From Pseudomonadota bacterium (lineage in GTDB: Bacteria; Pseudomonadota; Gammaproteobacteria; Pseudomonadales; Pseudohongiellaceae), in the NCBI GenBank assembly GCA_027592275.1, contig JAQCKF010000001.1, forward strand, positions 1 through 64,000: a stretch of DNA of 64,000 nt, written 5' to 3'. Shown piece after piece: positions 53,807-64,000 of the stretch. A program made the translations under genes and the position numbers. The notes below the pieces were generated by a model, which saw nothing but the letters and a program-made list of their open reading frames with translations, was not told the origin of the DNA and searched no databases. Every line of letters starts with the position of its first letter. Positions within the stretch are counted from its first letter, which is position 1.

Positions 53807-55885
53807 ATGTCGAAACAAGATTTTCTAGTCGAATTGGGCACAGAAGAATTGCCTCCTAAAGCACTGCTCAAGCTCTCTAAGTCATTTCAGGCCGGTGTGG
53901 TAGAGGGCCTCAAGAAGGAGTCCCTGGCTCATGGCGAGGTGAAATCCTTCGCTACCCCTCGCCGATTAGCTGTATTAGTTTCTGCGCTGGATGCGAATCA
54001 GGCTGACAGGCTAACCGAAAAATTTGGTCCAGCTGTAAAAGCTGCGTTTGATGCTGATGGAAATCCCACACGCGCTGCGGAAGGATTCGCCAAGTCTTGT
54101 GGTGTGACCGTTGCCGACTTAGGCCGTGCTCCAAAAGACGGAGTAGAGAAACTTTGCTATTCGTCCACACTATCTGGCACGTCAGCAAATGAGTTATTGC
54201 CTGCAATCGTCGATGCCGCTCTCGCCAAACTACCTATTCCCAAAAGAATGCGGTGGGGGGCATCCAGAGATGAGTTTGTGCGCCCCGTCCACTGGTTAGT
54301 GATGCTCTTCGGTGAAGAAGTTGTTCCAACTACTATTATGGGAGTCAAATCAGGCGCCGATAGTTTCGGTCATCGTTTCCATCACCCCGATAGAATCCAC
54401 ATCAACAAGCCGAACGAATACGAGGCTCTTCTGCTGGAGCCTGGCAATGTAGTAGCCGATTTTGCTACACGTAGAGAGCTGATTCGCACTGCAATTGTCG
54501 CAGAGGGTGAGAAACTTAATGCCAATACCGTCGTTGATGAATCTCTTCTGGATGAAGTAACAGGGCTCGTTGAATATCCAGTTGCCTTAACAGGAAAATT
54601 CGATGAGTTATTTTTAAAGGTACCATCAGAAGCCCTCATTCTTGCAATGAAATCTCACCAGAAATGCTTCTATTTGTTGAACAAGCAGGATGAGTTACTG
54701 CCGTATTTCGTGACCGTAAGCAATATTCGTAGCAATGATCCTTCTCAGGTCACAAAGGGTAACGAGAGAGTAATTCGCCCTCGTCTCGCAGATGCGAAAT
54801 TTTTCTATGAGACTGATAAGCAAACATCCTTAGAAAGTCGGTTAGAACAATTAAAGAAAGTCGTGTTTCAAAAGAAGCTTGGCACTGTCTACGATCGCAG
54901 CTTAAGAGTCGCGAATCTAGCCAAATTTATAGCGATAGATACTAACGAAAACGAAGCGCAGAGTGAGAGAGCGGCCATGCTCTCTAAGTGTGATTTAGTC
55001 ACAAATATGGTCGGTGAATTTGCTGATCTACAGGGCTTAATGGGTTCTTATTATGCGGCAAATGATGGTGAGCCAGCGCTAGTAGCCACCGCCATTGGTG
55101 AGCAGTATATGCCCAAATATGCGGGTGGCGATCTCCCATCTACTACCATAGGCAGCATTTTGGCGATTGCCGATAAACTCGATTCGATTGTTGGGTTGTT
55201 TGCCATCGGCCAACCTCCAACCGGATCCAAAGACCCTTTCGCGCTTCGCCGCTCCGCCATAGGCGTATTACGCATTATGGTTGAGAACAAATTGGATCTA
55301 GACCTTCTAGCCTGCATCAAGGCTTCGTTAAAGGGGTTTGAGTCCCTAGAGGTTCAAGCCGATACAGCAGAAACAGTATTTGAGTTTATGCTTGAAAGGT
55401 TTCGCAGCTGGTATTCAGACGAAGGCATCCCTAGCAACGTTTTTCAGTCTGTTATGGAGATCAAGCCTCGCAAGCCCTATGATTTCGCAAAACGAATACA
55501 GGCTGTGTCTAGTTTCGTGCTGCTCGATGAATCAGCCGCGTTGGCTGTAGCGAACAAGCGAGTATCAAACCTTTTAGACAAGGTTGACCACGCTTCTCTT
55601 TCAATTGAGGTTAGCGAAGCTCTATTGGTTGATGACGCCGAGAAGATTTTATTTCAACAGTTGCGCGACAGAGAGCTGAGTACCACGCCTTTGTTCGAAG
55701 CTGGCGACTATACAACAGGGCTTGCAGAGCTTGCCCAACTAAAAGAATCCGTAGATGGTTTTTTCGATGATGTGCTTGTAATGTGTGACGACAAGTCCGT
55801 ACAAAATAATCGCATTGCACTGTTGCAGCGATTGCGCGATATTTTTCTTAAAGTAGCCGATATATCTTTCTTGCACACCTCTTAG
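53807..55885 (+). CDS. glyS: Glycyl-tRNA synthetase beta subunit
   Basis: 692 residues. FLVELGTEELPPKAL at the N-terminus and the HD-like, tRNA-binding and C-terminal anticodon-binding regions are at full family length. KSHQKCFYLL and GERVIRPRLADAKFFYETD-like segments are conserved. It recognises tRNA for the glycine enzyme. Confidence 0.98.
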   Translation: MSKQDFLVELGTEELPPKALLKLSKSFQAGVVEGLKKESLAHGEVKSFATPRRLAVLVSALDANQADRLTEKFGPAVKAAFDADGNPTRAAEGFAKSCGVTVADLGRAPKDGVEKLCYSSTLSGTSANELLPAIVDAALAKLPIPKRMRWGASRDEFVRPVHWLVMLFGEEVVPTTIMGVKSGADSFGHRFHHPDRIHINKPNEYEALLLEPGNVVADFATRRELIRTAIVAEGEKLNANTVVDESLLDEVTGLVEYPVALTGKFDELFLKVPSEALILAMKSHQKCFYLLNKQDELLPYFVTVSNIRSNDPSQVTKGNERVIRPRLADAKFFYETDKQTSLESRLEQLKKVVFQKKLGTVYDRSLRVANLAKFIAIDTNENEAQSERAAMLSKCDLVTNMVGEFADLQGLMGSYYAANDGEPALVATAIGEQYMPKYAGGDLPSTTIGSILAIADKLDSIVGLFAIGQPPTGSKDPFALRRSAIGVLRIMVENKLDLDLLACIKASLKGFESLEVQADTAETVFEFMLERFRSWYSDEGIPSNVFQSVMEIKPRKPYDFAKRIQAVSSFVLLDESAALAVANKRVSNLLDKVDHASLSIEVSEALLVDDAEKILFQQLRDRELSTTPLFEAGDYTTGLAELAQLKESVDGFFDDVLVMCDDKSVQNNRIALLQRLRDIFLKVADISFLHTS

Positions 55886-55910
55886 CCGTGTTTAGTCAAA
55901 GCGAGCAACC

Positions 55911-56465
55911 ATGAAGATTATAGTGCTAGATCGTGATGGCGTTATCAATCACGACTCGAATGACTATATAAAATCAGCGGAAGAGTTCCTTCCCATCGAC
56001 AATAGCATCTTTGCCATAGCACGACTGTGTGCAGCTGGTTTTAAAGTCGTGGTAGCTACTAATCAATCTGGACTAGCTCGGAAGTATTTTAACGTAGAAC
56101 AGCTTTCTGAAATTCATCATTTGTTGTGTTCTATGGTCGAGGAGGCGGGGGGTGTCATTGATGGAATATTCTATTGCCCTCATCATCCGGATGAAGATTG
56201 TTCATGCAGAAAACCGAGAACAGGCCTCCTTCAACAGATCGAAAAAGAGCTCGCATGCAGGCTTCAGGGTTGCTACTTCGTAGGAGATAGCATGAAAGAT
56301 TTAGAGGCTGCTCTTGCTTTCGATTGTAACCCCATCTTGGTTCGAACAGGCAAAGGCTTAATTACCGAACAACTTCTGATTGAATCCAACGACTTGTCTG
56401 TACCTACTTACGACGATTTATCTATGGCTGTTTCGCACATTCTTGGATCGCAAGATGCTATCTAG
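55911..56465 (+). CDS. gmhB: D-glycero-D-manno-heptose 1,7-bisphosphate 7-phosphatase
   Basis: 184 residues of the HAD family. Motif I is DRDGVINHDS, motif II is ATNQSG, the zinc knuckle is CPHHPDEDCSCRKP and motif IV is FVGDSMKD. It makes heptose precursors for LPS inner core. Its last 11 bases overlap the plsC-like start, linking LPS sugar and phospholipid synthesis in one transcript. Confidence 0.94.
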   Translation: MKIIVLDRDGVINHDSNDYIKSAEEFLPIDNSIFAIARLCAAGFKVVVATNQSGLARKYFNVEQLSEIHHLLCSMVEEAGGVIDGIFYCPHHPDEDCSCRKPRTGLLQQIEKELACRLQGCYFVGDSMKDLEAALAFDCNPILVRTGKGLITEQLLIESNDLSVPTYDDLSMAVSHILGSQDAI

Positions 56466-57177
56466 ATTATTCCTGAGCTTACGATCCTTTGTTTTTTATG
56501 TCGGCTACTATTCCGGTACTGTTTTTATATCCGCTTTTTTCATCCTTTTATTCCCAGTCCTTCCACCTAAGGGACGTCATGTGTTCGCCAGCATCTGGTG
56601 TGGCTTTGTTTTGGGATGGTTACGAATTTGCTGCGGTGTTAGATATGTGGTTCATGGTCTTGAAAACCTGCCGAACACGCCAGCCATAATATTGGCAAAT
56701 CATCAAAGTAGTTGGGAGACGATTTTATTCTACAAACTCGTTTTCCCTGTATCCCCTATATTGAAGAAGGAGTTAACGCATATACCCTTTTGGGGTTGGT
56801 CTATGCGCCTTCTTAAACCCATAGCAATCGATAGGAGTAAGCCACGAGAAGCTGGTCGTTCATTGCTAATACAAGGTGTCGATCGAATTCAGAACGGAAA
56901 CTCGGTTATCATTTTTCCCGAGGGCAGCCGCTCCAAATTCGGTAGTGTTAATCGTTTTTCTCGTGGCGGCGCGAAACTCGCTATTGCGGCGAAAACTGGC
57001 ATCATTCCGATAGCTCACAATGCTGGATACTGTTGGCCAGCTCATGAGTTCATCAAAAGGCCTGGGATAGTTACCGTTGTGATTGGTCAGAGAATGGAGA
57101 TAGGTGAGCGAGACGCTAGTGAACTTACCGCTGATGTCGAAGGCTGGATACGCGAAAAGGTGGCTGAACTTAGCTAG
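56455..57177 (+). CDS. plsC: 1-acyl-sn-glycerol-3-phosphate acyltransferase (PlsC family)
   Basis: 240 residues from ATG 56455. The track start at 56380 would lie deep inside gmhB. An N-terminal membrane span (FVFYVGYYSGTVFISAFFILLFPV) precedes the acyltransferase motifs NHQSSWET (HX4E) and FPEGSRS. It makes phosphatidic acid from lysophosphatidic acid. An inverted repeat covering the stop codon is probably its terminator. Confidence 0.92.
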   Translation: MLSRLFLSLRSFVFYVGYYSGTVFISAFFILLFPVLPPKGRHVFASIWCGFVLGWLRICCGVRYVVHGLENLPNTPAIILANHQSSWETILFYKLVFPVSPILKKELTHIPFWGWSMRLLKPIAIDRSKPREAGRSLLIQGVDRIQNGNSVIIFPEGSRSKFGSVNRFSRGGAKLAIAAKTGIIPIAHNAGYCWPAHEFIKRPGIVTVVIGQRMEIGERDASELTADVEGWIREKVAELS

Positions 57178-57199
57178 CGCTCATCCTGAGTGCTAGCTA
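57171..57199. terminator. Probable terminator between plsC and gyrB
   Basis: TAGCTAGCGCTCA and TGAGTGCTAGCTA pair over 13 positions (one G-T pair) around a three-base loop, overlapping the plsC stop. The following GACTCGATTTTCGTGTTTT is only moderately T-rich, so the call is tentative. Confidence 0.55.
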
Positions 57200-57234
57200 G
57201 ACTCGATTTTCGTGTTTTCGCGGTTAGTAGGCTC

Positions 57235-59712
<2,478 letters not shown>

Positions 59713-59738
59713 TTAATATCGGATAATCTGACTAAAAA

Positions 59739-60821
59739 TCAAGATGTTATTGTACCACGTTCCACGTGGAACGTTGCCAGTTTGGGATGACCAGGAAGGC
59801 TATCCAGGATGCCGGCAATCTCCACACAGGTGACAAAAACTTGCCCCCCCATGCTCAGCAGTTGCGAAAGGATCGCAGTCCTGTTGTTCTGGTCCAACTC
59901 AGATGGCAGATCATCGACTAGGAAAATGCACTTCCTATCGAGCGCCTGGCTCAAAAGCAGGCCTTGCGCGATCTTCATAGTGCTGACCAGAATCTTCTGC
60001 TGACCCCTAGACAATATGTCGACAGCCCTGTTACGCCCAATCTTAAAAGAGAGGTCAGCCCTATGGGGCCCGCTCTGGGTTGCTCCATAACGAATATCAA
60101 TATCCCGGTTTTCCAGCAGAATATCTTTGAGCTCCTTATCAACATCCCAGCCGCTTTCGTAGTCAATTTTAAGAGACTCTACGTCAACGCCATTCATCTT
60201 TCGGTACAGCTCCAAAAACAAAGGAAGGAAGACGTGAAAATACTCTGTTCTAGCTCTATGTACTTTATTAGCTGCCAGGCATAACTCGGAATCCCAGGCG
60301 GCTATCTGACCAAGATCTGGAGAGCGCTGCTTCAACAGAAGGTTCCTATTCGCGAGGGATTTCTTAGTGCGCCGCCAATTCTCTACAAAACTATGTTCCA
60401 CGTGAAACACACCCCAGTCGAGGAACTGCCTACGTGCTTTGGGGCCCCCTTCTAGTAAAAGGAAGGAATTAGAATCTAATATCTGACAAGGCAGCTCTCG
60501 AGCAACATTCTCCCAGCTAGACTGCTTCTCTGATCGAAACTTCAAATTATGTTTCTGTCTACGGGACTTGCTAAGGCCAATCTCCTTCCCATCAATTAGC
60601 CTTGCAAAAACCACCGCCTCGTTTTTGTCACTGCTAATTAGAGGCTCTATTTTGCTAGTACGAAAAGACCTACCACTGGCTAGCAAGTGAATGGACTCAA
60701 GTATGCTGGTCTTACCCGAGCCATTCTCACCGTGAAGGATATTAACAGTAGGAATAGGTTCAATATCGAGGCCATCAATATTGCGAACCGCAGTAACGGA
60801 AAGTTTTTCTATAATACTCAT
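59739..60821 (-). CDS. recF: Recombination mediator RecF
   Basis: 360 residues. SMC-like ATPase with Walker A GENGSGKTSIL, signature SRGQQKILVS and Walker B KCIFLVDDLPSELD. It loads RecA at single-strand gaps. Two parS-like ParB sites lie inside the gene, one in the final codons and one near the middle, so codon choice is partly set by these DNA sites. Confidence 0.98.
   Translation of the reverse strand: MSIIEKLSVTAVRNIDGLDIEPIPTVNILHGENGSGKTSILESIHLLASGRSFRTSKIEPLISSDKNEAVVFARLIDGKEIGLSKSRRQKHNLKFRSEKQSSWENVARELPCQILDSNSFLLLEGGPKARRQFLDWGVFHVEHSFVENWRRTKKSLANRNLLLKQRSPDLGQIAAWDSELCLAANKVHRARTEYFHVFLPLFLELYRKMNGVDVESLKIDYESGWDVDKELKDILLENRDIDIRYGATQSGPHRADLSFKIGRNRAVDILSRGQQKILVSTMKIAQGLLLSQALDRKCIFLVDDLPSELDQNNRTAILSQLLSMGGQVFVTCVEIAGILDSLPGHPKLATFHVERGTITS
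59758..59773. promoter_or_regulatory. parS-like centromere site 1 (within recF 3' end)
   Basis: CGTTCCACGTGGAACG is a perfect 16-bp palindrome. It matches the ParB-binding consensus TGTTCCACGTGGAACA at the central 14 positions. Location within 5 kb of oriC is where chromosomal parS sites cluster. Confidence 0.85.
60394..60409. promoter_or_regulatory. parS-like centromere site 2 (within recF)
   Basis: TGTTCCACGTGAAACA differs by one base from the widely conserved TGTTTCACGTGAAACA and by one from the GGAACA form. Only 636 bp separate it from site 1. Confidence 0.88.
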
Positions 60822-60864
60822 AAGTAGACAAAACGAAATTGCGCCTTCAGTACGCTATAAGTAT

Positions 60865-61968
60865 CTATAGGCGCATCGGCATTACAACGTACAAAGCATC
60901 GCTACCTTCTTCTGCTTCTAGCAATGCACTGCTATTGGGGTCTGAAAGCGTAATACGCGCCCGCTTACTATTCAGTGTTGAAAGGACATCGATTAGGTAG
61001 CTGACATTGAAACCAATCTCTAAAGAGTCACCTTCGTACTCAACAGAAACAATCTCCTCCGCCTCTTCTTGCTCTGGGTTATTCGCAAGTATCTTCAATT
61101 CACCGTTAGATAGTAATACGCGTACGCCGCGATACTTCTCATTAGACAGTATCGACGCACGAGAAAAAGCCTGCCGCAGTTCCTGGCAGTTCCCTAGTAG
61201 AACCTTATTTCCTCCCTTTGGAAGGACTCGATTATAATCTGGGAATTTGCCGTCTACCAATTTCGAGGTGAAGGTAAATGCCGGTACCCTCGCTCGGATA
61301 TGGTTCTGACCGAAGGTAAGTGATATTTCTCCTGAATCATCTGTCAACAGACGAGCCATTTCCATAATGCCCTTCCGGGGCAGTATGAGTTGCTGAGGCT
61401 CAGAGATAGGGTTACTCATATCAAGCGTTTCCATAGCTAAACGATGGCCATCAGTAGCAACCACACGCAGATAGTCACCCGCTACTTCAAACAACATACC
61501 GTTCAGGTAATAGCGTACATCTTGTTGGGCCATCGCGAAGCTTGTGCTGTCTAGTAACTCGCGTAATTTGCTCTGGGCCATGGTGATAGAAAAAGTATCA
61601 GGCTCCTCGTCCACGGCCGGAAATTCTGACGCTGGCAGGGTAGTAAGTGTAAACCTACTTCGCCCTGATTTAAGGGTCACCTTATTATCAGTAAGTGATA
61701 GCTCGATAATGGCATCGTCAGAAAGGGATTTGCAAATATCCAAAAGCTTACGCGCCGGAACCGTAACCGCTCCTGATGTATACGCCTTATCAACGGTTAC
61801 TCGACCAACCAATTCGACCTCAAGATCAGTGCCCGTAAGTGATAGCTCACTCTCCTTCAGATCCAAAAGCACATTGGAGAGAACTGGAAGTGTTTGACGT
61901 CTCTCGACGACACCACTTACTAATTGCAGGGGCTTTAAAAAAGCCTCTCGTGAAATAACAAAATGCAT
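60865..61968 (-). CDS. dnaN: DNA polymerase III beta subunit (sliding clamp)
   Basis: 367 residues forming three clamp domains. MHFVISREAFLKPLQLVSGVVERRQTLPVLSN at the start and the C-terminal ALYVVMPMRL are hallmarks. It tethers polymerases to DNA as a ring dimer. It lies between dnaA and recF, 43 bases from the latter, in the standard dnaA-dnaN-recF-gyrB order. Confidence 0.99.
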   Translation of the reverse strand: MHFVISREAFLKPLQLVSGVVERRQTLPVLSNVLLDLKESELSLTGTDLEVELVGRVTVDKAYTSGAVTVPARKLLDICKSLSDDAIIELSLTDNKVTLKSGRSRFTLTTLPASEFPAVDEEPDTFSITMAQSKLRELLDSTSFAMAQQDVRYYLNGMLFEVAGDYLRVVATDGHRLAMETLDMSNPISEPQQLILPRKGIMEMARLLTDDSGEISLTFGQNHIRARVPAFTFTSKLVDGKFPDYNRVLPKGGNKVLLGNCQELRQAFSRASILSNEKYRGVRVLLSNGELKILANNPEQEEAEEIVSVEYEGDSLEIGFNVSYLIDVLSTLNSKRARITLSDPNSSALLEAEEGSDALYVVMPMRL

Positions 61969-62031
61969 TTCTTTGCTTTCCTTATCTATCTAAGCTGAAA
62001 CCTTCTAAACCCAGTCACTAACACACTAGCG

Positions 62032-63516
62032 TTAGCTTGATAGTGATCTCAGTAAATTATTATAGTCTTCTTGTATGTCTATAGAGCTACCACGGAGTTT
62101 CTTAACCTGCTTACAAGCATGCATTACGGTTGTATGGTCCCTACCACCAAAGGCATCGCCAATTTCCGGCAAGCTATGATTAGTCAATTCTTTAGAAAGG
62201 CACATCGCCACCTGGCGGGGCCTCGCTACTGAACGATTACGACGTTTAGAGAGCATGTCTGCCATTTTAATCTTGTAGTACTCCGCTACAGAGCGCTGAA
62301 TATTATCAATCGTCACTAACTTATCTTGCAGAGCAAAAAGATCGCGAAGGGCTTCTTTGATAAGATCTAGGTCAATTTTTTGACCGGTGAAATTGGAATG
62401 CGCTATAACGCGCTTCAATGCTCCCTCCAACTCTCGAACATTGGATCGAAGGCGCTGAGCTATGAACATAGCAACATCATTCGGCAATTCGATGTTAGAT
62501 AAAGCGGCCTTATTCATAAGGATTGCAGCTCTGGTTTCCAACTCCGGCGGCTCTACAGCAACCGTGAGCCCCCATCCGAATCTAGATTTCAATCGTTCTT
62601 CCAGGCCGTTAATCTCTTTGTGATAACGATCGCAGGTCAAAATGATCTGCTGCCCACCTTCGAGCAAGGCATTAAAGGTATGAAAGAATTCTTCTTGGGA
62701 TCGTTCCTTCCCAGCAAAGAACTGAATATCATCGATCAATAGAGCATCTACGGAACGATAGAAACGTTTAAATTCATTAATAGCATTCAATTGCAGTGCC
62801 GTTACCATGGTAGCAACGAAGGTCTCAGAGTGCAGATAGACAACCTTGGCGTCCGGCTTTTTCGCCACCAAATAATTCCCAATCGCATGCATTAAGTGAG
62901 TCTTACCTAACCCCACACCCCCATAAATAAATAGGGGGTTATAGGCATAGCCAGGGTTTTCCGCTACCTGTATTGCGGCCGCTCTAGCGAGTTGGTTGGA
63001 CTTGCCTTCAACGAAATTATCGAAAGTGTTTTCAACATTAAGCGCGCCCCGATGCCTGAGCTTGCCCTCGATAACGATGTCAACATTGCGCCTTGCCGAT
63101 TCCGCCGCCCTACTAGAGTTTAAAGCTATCATCGGCGCTGCTATCGTCTGTGCCTTTAGCTGATCATTAGCATTGTGAGTCTCGCTAATTCTCTCTTTTG
63201 GTTTGAGCTCACTGGCCATTGCTGATTGCGGCGCCACCCTCGCAACTCGCTGAGATGCATCACCACTAAATACTTCCAGTTGGATCTGAAGTGACGCCTC
63301 ACCCGAATCAGTTACAATTTGAGCAATTCGCGGTAAAAACTTTCCTTTTACCCAATCCAGAATAAATCGATTAGGGGCAAAGATGCGCAGGACTGACGAA
63401 TCGAGTTCTACGTGCAGTGGTCTTATCCACGTATTGAATTGTTGAGAGGGTAATTCTGCTTTTAAGCAGTCGATACATTCTTGCCAGATCGTTACAGCCA
63501 CGTTTTTCTTGCCCAC
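62032..63516 (-). CDS. dnaA: Chromosomal replication initiator DnaA
   Basis: 494 residues from GTG 63516; another GTG at 63501 (MAVTIWQEC) is equally plausible. Domain I is [25 protein letters not shown], followed by a variable linker (~85-160). The AAA+ domain has Walker [12 protein letters not shown] and Walker [10 protein letters not shown]. The DNA-binding domain ends in [19 protein letters not shown]. It binds DnaA boxes in the adjacent region to start replication. Confidence 0.99.
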   Translation of the reverse strand: MGKKNVAVTIWQECIDCLKAELPSQQFNTWIRPLHVELDSSVLRIFAPNRFILDWVKGKFLPRIAQIVTDSGEASLQIQLEVFSGDASQRVARVAPQSAMASELKPKERISETHNANDQLKAQTIAAPMIALNSSRAAESARRNVDIVIEGKLRHRGALNVENTFDNFVEGKSNQLARAAAIQVAENPGYAYNPLFIYGGVGLGKTHLMHAIGNYLVAKKPDAKVVYLHSETFVATMVTALQLNAINEFKRFYRSVDALLIDDIQFFAGKERSQEEFFHTFNALLEGGQQIILTCDRYHKEINGLEERLKSRFGWGLTVAVEPPELETRAAILMNKAALSNIELPNDVAMFIAQRLRSNVRELEGALKRVIAHSNFTGQKIDLDLIKEALRDLFALQDKLVTIDNIQRSVAEYYKIKMADMLSKRRNRSVARPRQVAMCLSKELTNHSLPEIGDAFGGRDHTTVMHACKQVKKLRGSSIDIQEDYNNLLRSLSS

Positions 63517-63569
63517 ATGAATTATTATTTTTCCAAAACAGGCAGCAATTCTATCGACTCAAGCTAGAG

Positions 63570-63578
63570 TTATCCACT
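63570..63578 (+). promoter_or_regulatory. DnaA box (TTATCCACT, one mismatch)
   Basis: Matches TTATCCACA at eight of nine positions and lies 54 bases before the dnaA start, so it may also serve dnaA autoregulation. Confidence 0.7.
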
Positions 63579-63718
63579 GCCATATAAACAAAATTCTGTC
63601 TTTATCAATATGAGTTTATTGCATATTTATCAATGTGTTATATCACTTATTCTGATAAAACCCGAGTGGAAAAACACTTCTATTCACAGCAATTCTGACT
63701 AGTTGTCGATAACAAAGC

Positions 63719-63727
63719 TGTGGATAA
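63719..63727 (-). promoter_or_regulatory. DnaA box (perfect TTATCCACA)
   Basis: The plus strand reads TGTGGATAA, the exact complement of the consensus, within the AT-rich dnaA-rpmH spacer. Confidence 0.85.
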
Positions 63728-63937
63728 CTTGTTATTAAATTATGGATGAAGTTGTAGACAGCTATTTTGGCGAATATTCTGCGTGCTAGAATTTGGTTTT
63801 TCACCTCGATCACCGTAAGCCGACGTTTTATTCATGCAGGTATTACGTTGCATATTGACATTAAAACCTCTAACATTCGCGGTCCTATTTTCGAACCGTT
63901 TCTATCGGTTTGTTATTAAAGATTCGGATGAATTGAT

Positions 63938-64000
63938 ATGAAAAGAACATTCCAACCAAGTGTATTAAAGCGAGCCCGAACTCACGGTTTTAGAGCGCGC
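63938..64000 (+). CDS. rpmH: 50S ribosomal protein L34, N-terminal part (runs off the window)
   Basis: The first 21 codons, MKRTFQPSVLKRARTHGFRAR, match the highly conserved L34 N-terminus. The ORF is cut by the window edge and is absent from the track. Its divergent position opposite dnaA across oriC is the usual bacterial arrangement (rpmH-rnpA). Confidence 0.97.
   Translation, partial: MKRTFQPSVLKRARTHGFRAR

Larger units (their letters stand above)
63517..63937. other. oriC: Probable chromosomal replication origin (oriC) between dnaA and rpmH
   Basis: The dnaA-rpmH spacer has DnaA-box-like 9-mers: TTATCCACT (63570-63578), CTATTCACA (63680-63688), TTATCGACA (63704-63712, minus) and a perfect TTATCCACA (63719-63727, minus). 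An AT-rich stretch (about 63582-63660) sits between them and could be the unwinding element. A TGCTAGAAT extended -10 near 63783-63790 may serve rpmH. Confidence 0.85.

Overview
The window looks like the replication-origin region of a Gammaproteobacterium, probably marine or aquatic. The right-hand part runs rpmH (partial), oriC, dnaA, dnaN, recF, gyrB, then plsC/gmhB, glyQS, an LpxL-type acyltransferase, trkAH, rsmB/fmt/def, a LysM protein, dprA, tsaC, hemF and aroE. From memory this resembles the Pseudomonas-type origin neighbourhood; genus cannot be assigned from sequence alone.

Layout. (1) 1-15.2 kb is accessory envelope DNA. It holds the N-terminal part of an S-layer-like (RsaA-type) protein read off the left edge, an operon for a TPR/beta-barrel protein, a CHASE2 nucleotide cyclase and a FecR-domain protein, and a divergent Crp/Fnr-type regulator. 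A complete type I secretion system (ABC, HlyD, TolC), a small unknown protein, a PIG-L deacetylase and a Wzm/Wzt polysaccharide exporter follow. (2) 15.2-25.2 kb is a compact ten-gene type II secretion operon in the order L-M-E-F-D-G-H-I-J-K, with no gspC in it and a lipoprotein-type secretin. (3) 25.4-33.4 kb holds dsbA, cytochrome c4, engB between two copies of a 91-bp inverted-repeat element, polA and znuACB. (4) 33.4-40.7 kb encodes a caa3-type cytochrome oxidase with its assembly genes sco and cyoE. (5) 40.7-57.2 kb is housekeeping. (6) 57.2-64 kb is the replication block, with two parS-like sites inside recF.

The most interesting reading is a self-contained surface-layer module. A perfect TGTGA-N6-TCACA site lies in a 52-bp near-continuous palindrome, centred exactly 41.5 bp upstream of the predicted start point of the S-layer-like gene (class II CRP geometry). 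A near-identical site lies between the regulator gene and the FecR-cyclase-barrel operon. The regulator keeps the CRP recognition residues (SRETVxR) that suit this site, but its nucleotide pocket is not CRP-like, and the neighbouring cyclase also has non-canonical substrate residues. An outer-membrane barrel, a periplasmic FecR protein, a CHASE2 cyclase and a local regulator could therefore couple envelope or secretion state to production of the surface protein, which the adjacent type I system would export and the Wzm/Wzt polysaccharide might anchor. The parts are visible in the sequence; their wiring is inference.

Other notable points are a LysM gene with an in-frame amber codon, a DNA polymerase I whose 3'-5' exonuclease active site is lost, a 12-bp tandem repeat inside the gspJ leader peptide, an engB C-terminus supplied by a repeat element, a decayed tandem duplication of the trkH 3' end, and an LpxL-type gene without a normal start codon.
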